64,000 nucleotides of DNA. Source: Geofilum rhodophaeum (GTDB lineage Bacteria; Bacteroidota; Bacteroidia; Bacteroidales; Marinilabiliaceae). The DNA is taken from assembly GCF_002210225.1 (NCBI RefSeq), contig NZ_MWUJ01000008.1, positions 62,001-126,000 on the forward strand. The letters are read 5' to 3'. The notes beneath the pieces were generated by a model. The model searched no databases, was not told where the DNA came from, and was given only the letters and a program-made list of their open reading frames with translations. Shown one piece after another: positions 32,576 through 44,834 of this stretch. The translations under genes were made by a program, and so were the position numbers. Positions within the stretch are counted from its first letter, which is position 1. The number at the start of each line of letters is the position of its first letter.

Positions 32576-35392
32576 TTAAATGGAAAAACGCCGTGGTTCA
32601 ACAAAATAATAATGCGCCTTTAATATTTCTTCGCGCGACTTGCCTTCCATACAATCGAGATTGCAATAGGGCAGCTTCAACTCGCAGTGACATTTTTTAA
32701 AAACCCGGCCAATAATTTCACGCTGGCCCACATTGTGGAGGCCCAACAGACCGGTAGCGGGACTGGCACTGGCCAGTCGCGCCACTGGCACAAGGGCCTC
32801 GCCCGGCATCATACTGCGCACATAGTTCCAGGCACCCATATTCTCCGGCTCCTCCTGCACCCACAGCTTCAGACGGGCATTTTTGTATTTCTTCAACACG
32901 GCAGCCACCTGCTTCTTAGGGAAGGGATGCAATTGCTCCACCCGCACCAGGGCCACGTCCCGTGCTTCCAACTCCTCCTTACGGGCCAACAAATCGTAGT
33001 ATATTTTCCCGCTGCAAAGCACCACGCGACTCACTTCATCCACATCCACATTCACATCGTCAATCACTTCTTCAAAGCCCCCATCCTGAAAATCTTCCAA
33101 AGAAGAAACACATTTGGGATGGCGCAGCAAGCTTTTCGGAGTAAACACCACCATGGGCACCTGAAAGTCGCGCTTCATCTGACGACGCAGGGCGTGAAAC
33201 AAGTTGGCCGGTGTTGTAAAGTTCATCACCTGCATGTTGTTGCGGGCGGCCAGATTTAAGAAACGCTCCATACGTGCACTCGAGTGCTCCGGTCCCTGCC
33301 CCTCAAAACCATGCGGCAGATACAGCACCAGTCCGTTCATCAGACCCCACTTCTCCTCGGCCGAACTGATGTACTGATCCACAATCACCTGGGCCACATT
33401 AAAGAAGTCGCCAAACTGCGCCTCCCAAATGGTGAGCCCATTGGGAACGCCAAGCGCATAACCGTACTCAAAGCCCAGTACGCCGTATTCGGACAACAAG
33501 GAATTGTAAGCATTGAAGGAAGCGGGATTGTCGTCGAGATGCCTCAAGGGCATGTAGCGCTCGTTCATATCCTCCACCGTAAAACTGGCGTGACGGTGCG
33601 CAAAGGTGCCCCTTTCCGCATCCTGTCCACTCAAACGAACCGGATGCCCTTCGGTCACCAAAGTCGCATAGGCCATCAACTCAGCCATGGCCCAGTCGGC
33701 ACGCCCGCTGTCCATCATCTTCTTGCGATCCTCTAAAATCTTGTACACCTTCGAAAAGAAAGTCCTGTTCTCCGGCAAATGATTCAATTGCTCACACAAG
33801 GCGTGCAAGCGTTTCAGGGGCACCCCGGTGGCTACCGCCTTTTCAAAATCCTCCGTTTTGGGATAGCGGTAACTGCTCCACAAATCCGGCATAAAGCGGG
33901 CTATCGACAACTTGTCTATTTTTCCCGAGGCCTCAAACTCCTTTTCCAAATAGGCATCGAAGCGGTCGATTTTCGCCTGCAACTCTTTGGCCGACATCAC
34001 GCCCTGCTTCACCAACTCCCTGCCATAAATCTCGCGTGAGTTGGGATGAGACGCAATCACCTTATAAAGTGTAGGCTGCGTAAAACGGGGCTCATCGCCC
34101 TCGTTGTGACCATATTTTCGGTAAGATAAAATATCGATAAAGACATCGGTATTGAAACGCTGGCGGTACTCCATCGCCAATTCAAACACATAAACGATGG
34201 CCTCGGGATCGTCGCCATTGACATGAAAAACGGGACTGTTGGTGACCTTGCCCACATCGGTGGAATAAGTACTGGAGCGCGCCTCAATATAGTTGGTGGT
34301 AAAACCCACCTGATTGTTCACCACCACGTGAATGGTGCCGCCCGTCTTGTAACCCGGCAACTTGGCCATTTGCACGACCTCATAAACCACCCCCTGGGCA
34401 GCTACTGCAGCGTCGCCGTGCACAATCACAGGCACCACCTTATCAAAATCGCCCTGGTAAGCATGTTCCACCCGCGAACGGGCCAGTCCTTCAGCCACCG
34501 GCGTTACCGCCTCCAAATGCGAGGGATTGGGCAACAAGCTTACCCGCACCTCCTTGCTCAGGGTCTTCACCACATTGTCAAAACCCAGGTGGTATTTCAC
34601 ATCACCCAGCGAAACCGTATCGTCGTACTCATCGGCCACAAACTCCTTAAAAATTTGCCGATAAGGCTTACCCAGCACATTCGAAAGCACATTGAGTCGA
34701 CCCCGGTGGGCCATACCAATCACAAACTCCTCGGCACCCAGCTCGCCCCCCTTATTCAAGAGCGCTTTCAAGCCCGGTATGAGACCCTCAGACCCCTCCA
34801 GCGAAAAGCGTTTCTGGCCCACAAAGCGCTTGTGAATAAAAGCCTCAAAACCTACGGCCCGCTTCAGAAAACGAAAAATGGTTTCCTTGCGCTCCTTGTC
34901 GTAGTCGGGCAAATTCTTCACCGATTCCATTTTCTCCCGCAGCCAGGCCACCACCTCAGGAATGCGTACATAAAGAAACTCTACTCCAACACTCTGACAG
35001 TAGGTATCCTGAAGATGCTGCACAATCTGGCGCAGGGGGGCGGGACCAATACCAATTTGACTGCCAGCCTGAAAAACGGTGTCGAGGTCCGACTCCGACA
35101 AGCCGAAAGTCTCCAAGTCAAGGGTGGGATGGTATTGTCGCCGGGCCCTTACCGGATTGGTCTTGGTAAAGAGGTGTCCCCTTTGCCGGTAACCATGAAT
35201 CAGGTTGATTACATTAAACTCCTTGTCGATGTAATCGCCCGAACTGCCCTTAAAATTGGCCAGGGCAAAATCAAAGCCCTTAAAAAAACTCACAAAGGCC
35301 GGATCAACCGAAGCGGGATCCTTTTTGTACTGTTGGTACAATGCCTCCACAGCGCCTGGTTCGCTGTTCCCGACAAACGAATATTCATCCAT
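32576..35392 (-). CDS. sucA: 2-oxoglutarate dehydrogenase E1 component
   Basis: Thiamine-diphosphate-dependent decarboxylase that starts conversion of 2-oxoglutarate to succinyl-CoA. The 938-residue length is normal. Recognisable parts: N-terminal E2-binding [63 protein letters not shown]; the ThDP site [15 protein letters not shown] with [21 protein letters not shown]; and the C-terminal transketolase-like part ([36 protein letters not shown]). First gene of the sucAB operon. Together with sucB it indicates an oxidative TCA branch, so probably an aerobic or facultative lifestyle. Confidence 0.97.
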   Translation of the reverse strand: MDEYSFVGNSEPGAVEALYQQYKKDPASVDPAFVSFFKGFDFALANFKGSSGDYIDKEFNVINLIHGYRQRGHLFTKTNPVRARRQYHPTLDLETFGLSESDLDTVFQAGSQIGIGPAPLRQIVQHLQDTYCQSVGVEFLYVRIPEVVAWLREKMESVKNLPDYDKERKETIFRFLKRAVGFEAFIHKRFVGQKRFSLEGSEGLIPGLKALLNKGGELGAEEFVIGMAHRGRLNVLSNVLGKPYRQIFKEFVADEYDDTVSLGDVKYHLGFDNVVKTLSKEVRVSLLPNPSHLEAVTPVAEGLARSRVEHAYQGDFDKVVPVIVHGDAAVAAQGVVYEVVQMAKLPGYKTGGTIHVVVNNQVGFTTNYIEARSSTYSTDVGKVTNSPVFHVNGDDPEAIVYVFELAMEYRQRFNTDVFIDILSYRKYGHNEGDEPRFTQPTLYKVIASHPNSREIYGRELVKQGVMSAKELQAKIDRFDAYLEKEFEASGKIDKLSIARFMPDLWSSYRYPKTEDFEKAVATGVPLKRLHALCEQLNHLPENRTFFSKVYKILEDRKKMMDSGRADWAMAELMAYATLVTEGHPVRLSGQDAERGTFAHRHASFTVEDMNERYMPLRHLDDNPASFNAYNSLLSEYGVLGFEYGYALGVPNGLTIWEAQFGDFFNVAQVIVDQYISSAEEKWGLMNGLVLYLPHGFEGQGPEHSSARMERFLNLAARNNMQVMNFTTPANLFHALRRQMKRDFQVPMVVFTPKSLLRHPKCVSSLEDFQDGGFEEVIDDVNVDVDEVSRVVLCSGKIYYDLLARKEELEARDVALVRVEQLHPFPKKQVAAVLKKYKNARLKLWVQEEPENMGAWNYVRSMMPGEALVPVARLASASPATGLLGLHNVGQREIIGRVFKKCHCELKLPYCNLDCMEGKSREEILKAHYYFVEPRRFSI

Positions 35393-35485
35393 AATAACTG
35401 TTGCTGCTTGCGCGCTTAATACTTCCTTAAATTAGTATTTTTAATTCAAACGAGCCTTACTGCCCCACCTTAAATTTGCTTTCCC

Positions 35486-35493
35486 TATATTTG
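35486..35493 (+). promoter_or_regulatory. -7 box of the AddB-like gene
   Basis: TATATTTG, exact TAnnTTTG match, 25 bases before the ATG at 35518, which supports that start over the upstream TTG at 35476. A second match, TAAATTTG, lies at 35471-35478. Confidence 0.55.
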
Positions 35494-35517
35494 AAGTTCG
35501 TACCACAAACATACAGC

Positions 35518-38394
35518 ATGCAAAGTTTTTTGGAACGCCTGGCGCAGTACCACGTCTCTCATCATTTAACAGAAATAAACGATTTTTGTTTTGTTTTCCC
35601 GAGCCGAAGAGCTTGTATCTTTTTTGAGCGTCAGTTGGCCCGTTTGGTAGAGCAACCGGTATGGTCGCCCAAAATAATTACCATCAGTGAGTTTTTCCGT
35701 GAAGTAGACCCCACTCCGGTGGCCGACAACATCACGCTGTTGTTTCGGCTGCACCTGAGTTATTGTCGCGTTATGCAAAGCGACATCAGCATCGATGAAT
35801 TTCTTCCGCTTGGAGAGATGCTGTTGAGCGATTTCAACGATACAGACAAGTACCTGGTCGACCCCAAAGAACTGTTCGCCAACCTGGCCGCCATAAAAAA
35901 AATGGAGGTCGATTACACCCATCTGGATGAGGACCAGGTGGCGGCCATCCAGAGTTTCTGGGAGACTTTTGACCCGGAGCGCCTGTCGGAACAACAGCAA
36001 AGCTTCTTAACCGTTTGGGAACGCTTGCACGAGTTGTACCAGGCTTTTCGCCAGGATTTGGACCAGGAAGGCCTGGTGTACGACGGCATGCTGCTGAGAC
36101 GTGTGGCAGAGCGGGTGGCACAAAGCAAGCACCTGCCCCTGCCCTACAAGAAAGTCGTATTTGCCGGCTTCAACGCCCTCAACAAATGCGAGAAAAGGAT
36201 ATTTCATCAGCTCTACTTCCAAAACAAGGCCACTTTCTTTTGGGATTATCCTCGGCAGATACTGGAAGAAAAAAGCGACCCGGCCCATCCCGGAATCCGC
36301 GTGGGTCACGAAGCCGCCTTTTTCATCAAAAGCAACCTAAGCGACTTTCCGTCGCCGCGCGACTGGGAAGCGCCCTTTGCCGATAAGCTGGCCGACATAA
36401 CCCTGTCGGCCGCCTCCAACGAACTGGTGCAGGCCCAGGTGGCGCAGGACTTCCTCTCTGAGGTGGCAGCAGCCACCGCAGCAAAGGAAAAAACGGCCCT
36501 CATCCTGGCCGACGAGCAGCAGTTGCTGCCCATTCTCCACTCCATCCCCGAAAGCTACCCGGCCATCAACATCACGCTGGGTTATCCCATCAAAAACACA
36601 CCGGCCTTTTCGCTCGTTGAAAACCTGCTGGCCTTGCAAAAAACCACGCGCAAAACCCGCGAAGGAAAAACCTGGTACTACCATCGGGATGTACTGGCCC
36701 TTCTGCGCCATCAATACCTGAAAACCATATTGGGACAGCAAGCCGGAGAACTCATTCAGCAGCTCATCGCCTCCAACCAGCTCTTTATCGAAGCCGCCAC
36801 CCTGGGCCACGATACACAACTGCAGAGCGTCTTCCGAAAAGTAAATACCACTCCGGAACTGACCGACTACCTCAACGAAATATTGCTGCTGGTTTATCAC
36901 AAACTGCGCGACATGGAGGGAAAGGAATTGGAAATGGAATTCATCTTCCACCTCTACACCACCATTAAACGCCTGAGCGATGTGCTGGGACAGCTGCCCC
37001 AGCAACCCCAGCCCGCTACCTGGCAGAGCCTGTTTCGAAAACTGGCCGCTGCAGCCTCGGTGCCCTTCCAGGGCGAGCCCCTGGAAGGCTTGCAGATAAT
37101 GGGTCTGCTCGAAACCAGGGCCCTCGATTTCGAAAACCTCATTATCCTGGGCATGAACGAAGGGGTTTTCCCAAAAACCACCCCACCCAACTCCTTCATC
37201 CCCTTTAATCTGCGCAAAGGGTACGACCTGCCCACCATCGACAACCAAGACGCCATATTCGCCTATTATTTTTATCGCCTCATTCACCGGGCCAAACGCA
37301 TCAAACTGGTGTACACCACCTCCCGCTCGGCCACCGAAGAGGGCGAAATGAGCCGCTTTTTGCAACAATTGTACTACGAATACCCCGGCCAATTGAAAGT
37401 GGAAACCCCGCTGCAGCAGGTCGACATTCCACTGCAACCCATAATGACGGCCGAGAAGACCCCGGAGGTGCTGCGCATCCTCAACAATTGGAAAAGTCCC
37501 GGCAAGCGCGACCTGTCGCCCAGCGCATTGAGCCTCTACATCGAGTGTCCCTTACGATTCTACTACCGCTATGTGGCCGGCATTCGCGAGCCCGAAAGCA
37601 TCAGCGAGGACCTCGACCCGAGGGTTTTTGGCAACCTCTTTCACGAAATGGTAGAGCGCCTCTATACCCCCTGGCTGGGAAAAATGGTCAACGAAAGCGA
37701 CCTGGAACAATGGCTGAAACAGCCGGACAAAATACGCGACCTCATGGACGAGATTTTTGAAAAAAACATCCCCTTCATCAGGCAGCGCAGTGGCGAATTC
37801 AACGATTTACAGGGCAAAAACAGTCTGGTGTACGACATCCTGCAGCGCTACATTCTGCGCTTTCTCGAATGCGAAAAGCAAAGCACCCCCTTCCGCCTGC
37901 TGGCCCTCGAAGAAAAAGTCAGCATGCAGCACCCCGTCAACGAGCAGCTGAAAGTAAATCTGGGCGGTTTAATTGACCGTACCGATGAAAAAGAGGGGGT
38001 CATCCGCATCATCGATTACAAGACCGGAAAGGCTGGAAAAAAAATAAAGGCTGTGGAAGAACTCTTTTTGAGTGAAAAGCACAGCGACAACAAAGCCGTT
38101 TTCCAAACCCTCCTTTACAGCCTCATCAAAGCTCAGCAAGTGGGGCACACCGATATTGAACCAGGGGTAATTGCCGTGCGTGAGCTGTTCGACAAGCAAT
38201 ACGACAACAGCTTGCTGTTGAAAGAAGACAAGCGTTTTGAGAAGTTGAATCTGGCCAGGGTGGAAGCCGACTACACCGAAAAATTAAACGCCCTGCTGAC
38301 CCGGCTTTTTGACCCCGAAGTTCCGTTTACCCAGACCGACAACCGGAAAGCCTGCGAATACTGTGCCTTTAAAAAACACTGTCGGCGCGACTAA
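35518..38394 (+). CDS. AddB-like PD-(D/E)XK exonuclease with iron-sulfur cysteines
   Basis: Large DNA-repair nuclease of 958 residues, similar to AddB/RexB partners of helicase-nuclease complexes that process double-strand ends. The N-terminal two-thirds resembles an inactivated UvrD-like helicase (FVFPSRRACIFFERQLAR near the start but no Walker A GKT). The C-terminus is a RecB-type nuclease with RIIDYKTGK (Asp833, Lys835). Four cysteines are placed as in the AddB 4Fe-4S clamp: Cys677 (YIECPLRFYYR), and Cys946, Cys949 and Cys955 (CEYCAFKKHC). No AddA-type helicase gene adjoins it here. Ends 3 bp from the convergent trmD gene. Confidence 0.85.
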   Translation: MQSFLERLAQYHVSHHLTEINDFCFVFPSRRACIFFERQLARLVEQPVWSPKIITISEFFREVDPTPVADNITLLFRLHLSYCRVMQSDISIDEFLPLGEMLLSDFNDTDKYLVDPKELFANLAAIKKMEVDYTHLDEDQVAAIQSFWETFDPERLSEQQQSFLTVWERLHELYQAFRQDLDQEGLVYDGMLLRRVAERVAQSKHLPLPYKKVVFAGFNALNKCEKRIFHQLYFQNKATFFWDYPRQILEEKSDPAHPGIRVGHEAAFFIKSNLSDFPSPRDWEAPFADKLADITLSAASNELVQAQVAQDFLSEVAAATAAKEKTALILADEQQLLPILHSIPESYPAINITLGYPIKNTPAFSLVENLLALQKTTRKTREGKTWYYHRDVLALLRHQYLKTILGQQAGELIQQLIASNQLFIEAATLGHDTQLQSVFRKVNTTPELTDYLNEILLLVYHKLRDMEGKELEMEFIFHLYTTIKRLSDVLGQLPQQPQPATWQSLFRKLAAAASVPFQGEPLEGLQIMGLLETRALDFENLIILGMNEGVFPKTTPPNSFIPFNLRKGYDLPTIDNQDAIFAYYFYRLIHRAKRIKLVYTTSRSATEEGEMSRFLQQLYYEYPGQLKVETPLQQVDIPLQPIMTAEKTPEVLRILNNWKSPGKRDLSPSALSLYIECPLRFYYRYVAGIREPESISEDLDPRVFGNLFHEMVERLYTPWLGKMVNESDLEQWLKQPDKIRDLMDEIFEKNIPFIRQRSGEFNDLQGKNSLVYDILQRYILRFLECEKQSTPFRLLALEEKVSMQHPVNEQLKVNLGGLIDRTDEKEGVIRIIDYKTGKAGKKIKAVEELFLSEKHSDNKAVFQTLLYSLIKAQQVGHTDIEPGVIAVRELFDKQYDNSLLLKEDKRFEKLNLARVEADYTEKLNALLTRLFDPEVPFTQTDNRKACEYCAFKKHCRRD

Positions 38395-38397
38395 AGC

Positions 38398-39075
38398 TTA
38401 GTCTTCCAACAAATCGGGGCGCAACTTTCGGGTTCGTGCCAAAGCCTGCTCCTCCCGCCACTGGTCTATTTTTGCCTGGTGACCAGAAAGCAGTACCTCG
38501 GGCACCTTCCAGCCCTTATACTCGGCGGGACGGGTATAAACAGGAGGGGCCAACAGATTGTCCTGAAAGGAATCGGACAAAGCCGAAGTCTCATCACTGA
38601 GCACTCCGGGAATCAAACGCACCACCGCATCCACCAAAACCGCTGCCGCCAACTCGCCACCGGTCAACACATAATCACCCACAGAAATCTCCAGGCTTAC
38701 ATAATTATCGCGCACCCGCTGATCTACCCCCTTGTAATGCCCACAAAGCAGAATCAGATTGCCCTTAAGCGAGAGTTGATTCACCAATCCCTGCTTCAGG
38801 GTTTGCCCGTCGGGCGTCAGATAGATCACCTCGTCGTAGCTGCGTTCCCCTTTCAGTTGGTCAATAATACGCGCAATCGGCTCAATTTGCATGACCATAC
38901 CGGCACCGCCCCCAAAGGCATAGTCGTCCACCTTCATGTGCTTATCGCTAGAGTAATCCCTAATGTTGTGCAAAACCAACTCCACACTGCCCTGGTCAAC
39001 GGCGCGACGAAGAATGCTTTCGGAAAAAGGACCCTCAAACATCTGGGGGAAGAGCGTTAGTACATCTATGCGCAT
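38398..39075 (-). CDS. trmD: tRNA (guanine-N1-)-methyltransferase
   Basis: SPOUT-family knotted methyltransferase that makes m1G37 in tRNAs, preventing +1 frameshifting. The ATG at 39075 gives 225 residues starting [13 protein letters not shown], the standard TrmD N-terminus; the longer ORF adds an unrelated leader. The SAM-binding trefoil knot region is intact ([29 protein letters not shown]), as is [13 protein letters not shown]. It is convergent with the AddB-like gene and divergent from the DUF349 gene. Ribosomal protein genes often next to trmD in other phyla are absent. Confidence 0.96.
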   Translation of the reverse strand: MRIDVLTLFPQMFEGPFSESILRRAVDQGSVELVLHNIRDYSSDKHMKVDDYAFGGGAGMVMQIEPIARIIDQLKGERSYDEVIYLTPDGQTLKQGLVNQLSLKGNLILLCGHYKGVDQRVRDNYVSLEISVGDYVLTGGELAAAVLVDAVVRLIPGVLSDETSALSDSFQDNLLAPPVYTRPAEYKGWKVPEVLLSGHQAKIDQWREEQALARTRKLRPDLLED

Positions 39076-39091
39076 AGCTTTAAATTTGGCG

Positions 39092-39099
39092 CAAAGATA
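39092..39099 (-). promoter_or_regulatory. -7 box of trmD
   Basis: Minus-strand TATCTTTG, exact TAnnTTTG match, 17 bases before the trmD ATG, with a TTG 23 bases further upstream. Confidence 0.5.
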
Positions 39100-39143
39100 G
39101 CAAAGCCTGTTGAAATGCAGGCCAAAGGAATTTTTTAAAAAAC

Positions 39144-39174
39144 TTTGGACTTTGCCCCTAATGTAATATATTCG
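39144..39174 (+). promoter_or_regulatory. Promoter of the DUF349 gene
   Basis: TTTG (39144-39147), a 19-base spacer, then TATATTCG (39167-39174, one mismatch to TAnnTTTG). The predicted transcript would begin near 39180, so the GTG at 39179 cannot be the start and the ATG at 39194 or 39200 is favoured. Confidence 0.6.
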
Positions 39175-39193
39175 TAGAGTGAATATAACACCT

Positions 39194-41161
39194 ATGGTGA
39201 TGGAAGCAAATGAACTGAACAAGGAATCCCAGGAGGAAACCCGTCTGAATGCGACCGAACAGGTCGATGAATCCAAAAAAGAGGAACAAAAGACCCCGGA
39301 AGCTGCCCCTGAAAAGGAAGCCGAACCCACTGCAAAGCATGCTGAGGCTGAGACCAATGCCCCATCCGAAAAGCAAGCCTCGGACGAGCAGGCAGCAAAT
39401 AAGGTGGAAGCTGCAGAGGAAGTGGAGACAACTGCACCGACTCAGGAAGACTACAGCAATCTTGATCGGGAAAGCCTGGTGGCCAAATTCCGACAGCTGC
39501 TTAAGGAACAGCCAATCAGTGACCTGAAACCGGCCGTGGATACCTTACGCAAAGTCTTCGACAAAGCCTCCGAAGAAATTGAAAACAAGGCCAAAGCGGC
39601 TTTCGTCGCCTCCGGAGAACCCGAAGAGCTCTTTGTCCATCAGCCCGACAACCTGCAAAAGGAATTCTCGGCCCTGCTTTTTGAATACCGCAGCAAACGC
39701 GACAGCGAGCGACAATCTCAGGAACACGAGAAAGAAAAGAACCTTGCGGCCAAATACGAGGTCATCGAAGGGATTAAGGACTTGCTGAACCGTCAGGAAT
39801 CGCTCAACGAGACCTTTCAGGAATTTCGTGATCTGCAACAACGCTGGCGCGATATTGGTCCCGTACCCCAAGGAAAGTTGCACGATTTGTGGGAAACCTT
39901 TCACCTACACGTAGAGAACTTTTACAACTACATCAAAATAAACAACGAGCTGCGCGACCTCGACATCAAAAAGAATTACGAGGAAAAGATAGCACTTTGC
40001 GAAAAAGCAGAGGAACTGCTGCTCGAAGATTCGGCCGTTAAAGCCTTTAAAGCCCTGCAAAAACTGCACGACCAGTGGCGCGAAGTAGGCCCTGTGCCGC
40101 GAGAAAAGAAGGAAGAGCTGTGGGAGCGTTTCAAGGCAGCCACCAGCAAAATTAACCAGCGTCAGCAGGAGCATTTTGAAGCCCTCAAAAACCAGTTGAA
40201 GAAAAACCTGGAGGCCAAAATTGAATTGTGCGAAAAAGCAGAAGCGCTGCTGGCCGAGGAACTGCATTCACCCAAAGAATGGGAGGAGAAAAGCAAACAG
40301 CTTATTGATCTGCAGCAGGTGTGGAAAACCATAGGCTTTGCGCCCAAAAAAGACAACAATCTGGTATACGAACGTTTTCGTAAGGCCTGCGACAGCTTTT
40401 TCAACAGCAAGCGTGAGTTTTTCAAAACCTATAAGGACGAACAACAGAATAATCTGCAGCTCAAAACGGAGCTCTGCATTCAGGCCGAAGCCATGAAGGA
40501 GAGCAACGACTGGAAGAAAACCACGGACGAATACATACGCATCCAAAAAAAGTGGAAAGAAATTGGCCCGGTGCCCCGCAAGCAGTCCGACATTGTTTGG
40601 AAGCGCTTCCGCGAAGCCTGTGACTACTTCTTCAACCGTAAAAAGGACTTCTTCAGTCACATCGATGAAGAACAAGACAAAAACCTCGAAGCCAAAGAAG
40701 CGCTTATTGCCGAACTGACCGGGTTTGAAATCAAAGAGGACAACGAAAAGAACTTTGAAATTTTGCAGGACTTCCAGCGCCGCTGGTCCAACATCGGTTT
40801 TGTGCCGCTTAAAGAAAAGGAGCGTATCAACCAGGAATTCCGCAACCTCATCAACCAAAAGTTTGATCACCTTAACCTCGACGAAGTCAACAAAAACCTT
40901 CAGAAATTTCGCAACAAGCTCGAAAACTGGAAGGCTGAGGATCAGTTTGCCGAAAAAATCGGGCAGGAACGCAATCGCATTATGCTGAAGTTGAAGCAAC
41001 TCGAAAACGACCTGGTTGTTTGGGAAAACAACATTGGTTTCTTTGCCAAATCGAAGAACTCAGATGCCTTGGTGCGCGACTTCCAACACAAAATAGAGAA
41101 CGGAAAGCGCAATATGGAATTGCTGAATAAGAAACTGGACCTGATCGACGAAATGCTGTAA
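39194..41161 (+). CDS. DUF349 repeat protein
   Basis: Protein of about 655 residues built from an acidic, low-complexity N-terminus (Glu/Ala/Thr/Lys-rich, residues 1-95) followed by at least five DUF349 repeats, each with the pattern W(R/K)xIGxVP...LWxxFxxAxxxFxxxKxxFF (for example [100 protein letters not shown]). Repeats are strongly helical and charged and probably form an extended coiled rod. Function is unknown; DUF349 proteins are widespread in Bacteroidota. Divergent from trmD, 87 bp before pyrG. Confidence 0.9.
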   Translation: MVMEANELNKESQEETRLNATEQVDESKKEEQKTPEAAPEKEAEPTAKHAEAETNAPSEKQASDEQAANKVEAAEEVETTAPTQEDYSNLDRESLVAKFRQLLKEQPISDLKPAVDTLRKVFDKASEEIENKAKAAFVASGEPEELFVHQPDNLQKEFSALLFEYRSKRDSERQSQEHEKEKNLAAKYEVIEGIKDLLNRQESLNETFQEFRDLQQRWRDIGPVPQGKLHDLWETFHLHVENFYNYIKINNELRDLDIKKNYEEKIALCEKAEELLLEDSAVKAFKALQKLHDQWREVGPVPREKKEELWERFKAATSKINQRQQEHFEALKNQLKKNLEAKIELCEKAEALLAEELHSPKEWEEKSKQLIDLQQVWKTIGFAPKKDNNLVYERFRKACDSFFNSKREFFKTYKDEQQNNLQLKTELCIQAEAMKESNDWKKTTDEYIRIQKKWKEIGPVPRKQSDIVWKRFREACDYFFNRKKDFFSHIDEEQDKNLEAKEALIAELTGFEIKEDNEKNFEILQDFQRRWSNIGFVPLKEKERINQEFRNLINQKFDHLNLDEVNKNLQKFRNKLENWKAEDQFAEKIGQERNRIMLKLKQLENDLVVWENNIGFFAKSKNSDALVRDFQHKIENGKRNMELLNKKLDLIDEML

Positions 41162-41199
41162 TTATTCTTCGGCGCGACCTATTTTCGGTCAGATTTTTC

Positions 41200-41207
41200 T
41201 ACCTTTG
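41200..41207 (+). promoter_or_regulatory. -7 box of pyrG-yidC
   Basis: TACCTTTG, exact TAnnTTTG match, 42 bases before the GTG start of pyrG. Confidence 0.5.
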
Positions 41208-41227
41208 TGGTTTAATTAAAATTGTAG

Positions 41228-42868
<1,641 letters not shown>

Positions 42869-42870
42869 AA

Positions 42871-44754
42871 ATGGATAGGAATTCGATAACGGGTCTGATT
42901 CTCATCAGTCTGGTACTGATTGGTTTTTATTTCATCAACAAACCTTCTGCCGAACAGGTGGAGGCCATGCAGCACCAACGTGATTCACTGGAAAGAGTAG
43001 AGTTGCTGCGCCAGCAAGAATTAGACGCTGCCCTTAAGCAACAAGCCGAAGCCAGCCCCGTGGCACTGGAAGCCGAGGCGGAGGCAACGACAGTAAGTGA
43101 CAGCATTCAGTTGAACAATCAGCTTCAGGCACGCTTTGGACAGATGGCTCCCTTTGTAGAAGGAGAAGCCACCTACTACACCCTCGAAAACGAAAAGGTA
43201 CGTATGGTACTGAGCTCTAAGGGTGCCCGCATCTATTCGGTAGAGCTGAAGGAATATAAAACGCACGACGGGCAACCACTGATTCTCTTCGATGGCGAGG
43301 CCAACAAGTTTGGCTTTACCTTTACACACAACACCCGCATCTTCAACACCAACGACCTCTTTTTTGAAGCACGACAGGAAAACGAGGAGCAGATCGTTTT
43401 TGAATTGGGCACCGAACAGGGTGAGCAGCTGCGTTTCAAATACACCTTGCCGGCCGACGAATACATGGCGCGTTTTGAACTGCAAACCGAGCGCCTCAAC
43501 AACCTGATGGCGACCCCACGGGGCAGCATTGACCTGACCTGGTATATGGAAATGCCGGCATTTGAAAAGGGTCGCAGCAGCGAGAAGCGCTACTCAGGAC
43601 TATATTACAAATACCACCTCGACGAAGTGGATTGGCTCAAAGGAGCAGGCGACGGAAGTGAAGATCTAAGAACCAAGGTCAAGTGGATTGGTTTTAAGGG
43701 CCAGTTTTTCTCCTCTGTATTTATCGCTGACGAGGCCTTTGCAAGCGCCAACGTGGAAGTAAAGGCAGAAGAAAACGAGCAAAGCAACTTTTTGGCTTAC
43801 AACAAGGCCGAAACAGTGATTCCGGTGGACCTCTCCACCGACGAGAACATTGGTTTTTCCTTCTATTTTGGTCCCAACCACTTTTTCACGCTCAACAATT
43901 ACGACAAGGAACTGGAGCTTAACCAACTGATTCCCCTGGGCTGGGGCATATTCGGCTGGGTCAACCGCATTGCGGTCATTCCCGTCTTCAATTTTCTTGA
44001 AGGCTTCATTGGCAGTTACGGCATCATCATCCTGATCCTGACCATCCTCATCAAACTGGTACTCTTCCCCCTCACCTACAAGTCGTACATGTCTACGGCC
44101 AAAATGAAGGTGCTGAAACCCCAGATTGATGAAATCAATGAGCGCATCCCTAAGGAGAAAGCTATGGAGCGCCAGCAGGCCACCATGGCCCTCTATAAAA
44201 AGGCCGGCGTGAATCCCATGGGCGGTTGTTTGCCCATGCTGCTCCAGATGCCCATTCTTATCGCGATGTTCAACTTTTTCCCGGTGTCCATCGAATTGCG
44301 CCAGGAGAGTTTCCTTTGGGCAACCGACTTGTCGGCCTACGACTCGATCTTCGACCTGCCCTTCAACATTCCCTTTTACGGAGCGCATGTGAGTCTCTTT
44401 ACCCTTTTGATGGCGGCAACCAACATGCTGTACACCAAAATGAACTCCGAAATGACTGCCTCGGCCAACCAAATGCCGGGTATGAAGGGGATGATGTATA
44501 TGATGCCGGTGATGTTCCTCTTCTTCTTCAACAACTATGCATCGGGTTTGAGTTACTACTACTTTGTTTCCACCTTGATCACTGTGGGACAAACCCTCTT
44601 GATTCGTCGTTTTGTGGATGAGAAGAAGCTGCTGAAAAAGATTCAGGCCAACCAAAAGAAACCGGTGAAGAAATCTAAGTTTGCTCAGCGTCTGGAAGAA
44701 ATGACCAAGCAGCAACAACAATTACAAAAAGGCGGCAAGAACAAGAAACGTTAA
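42871..44754 (+). CDS. yidC: Membrane protein insertase YidC
   Basis: Inserts and folds inner-membrane proteins with or without the Sec translocon. The 627-residue protein has the Gram-negative layout: an N-terminal TM (about residues 6-22), a long periplasmic beta-sandwich domain (about 30-360), then the conserved five-TM core with LTYKSYMSTAKMKVLKPQ-type cytoplasmic coiled-coil loop, KKAGVNPMGGCLPMLLQMPILIAM-type segment and NYASGLSYYYFVS. The C-terminus is basic (KKSKFAQRL, GGKNKKR), as is common for ribosome contact. It follows pyrG by 2 bp and ends before a perfect palindromic terminator. Confidence 0.96.
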   Translation: MDRNSITGLILISLVLIGFYFINKPSAEQVEAMQHQRDSLERVELLRQQELDAALKQQAEASPVALEAEAEATTVSDSIQLNNQLQARFGQMAPFVEGEATYYTLENEKVRMVLSSKGARIYSVELKEYKTHDGQPLILFDGEANKFGFTFTHNTRIFNTNDLFFEARQENEEQIVFELGTEQGEQLRFKYTLPADEYMARFELQTERLNNLMATPRGSIDLTWYMEMPAFEKGRSSEKRYSGLYYKYHLDEVDWLKGAGDGSEDLRTKVKWIGFKGQFFSSVFIADEAFASANVEVKAEENEQSNFLAYNKAETVIPVDLSTDENIGFSFYFGPNHFFTLNNYDKELELNQLIPLGWGIFGWVNRIAVIPVFNFLEGFIGSYGIIILILTILIKLVLFPLTYKSYMSTAKMKVLKPQIDEINERIPKEKAMERQQATMALYKKAGVNPMGGCLPMLLQMPILIAMFNFFPVSIELRQESFLWATDLSAYDSIFDLPFNIPFYGAHVSLFTLLMAATNMLYTKMNSEMTASANQMPGMKGMMYMMPVMFLFFFNNYASGLSYYYFVSTLITVGQTLLIRRFVDEKKLLKKIQANQKKPVKKSKFAQRLEEMTKQQQQLQKGGKNKKR

Positions 44755-44780
44755 GCGTTTCCACCGTCAGTTTTACCCAT

Positions 44781-44822
44781 AATAAAGAGGGAGAAAAGCA
44801 GCTGCTTTTCTCCCTCTTTATT
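44781..44822. terminator. Perfect palindromic bidirectional terminator
   Basis: 42-base perfect palindrome with arms AATAAAGAGGGAGAAAAGC and its complement, meeting at AGCT, between yidC (+) and the YiiX-like gene (-). Confidence 0.85.
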
Positions 44823-44834
44823 TTCAAAAAGCCC

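Noticed and set aside
36337-37437. 366-codon minus-strand frame inside the AddB-like gene
   Set aside because: It lies wholly inside a well-supported gene, has no motif, and mirrors the plus-strand codon pattern.
38398-39357. Long N-terminal extension of TrmD
   Set aside because: The extra residues are low-complexity and overlap the divergent promoter; the ATG at 39075 gives the standard protein.
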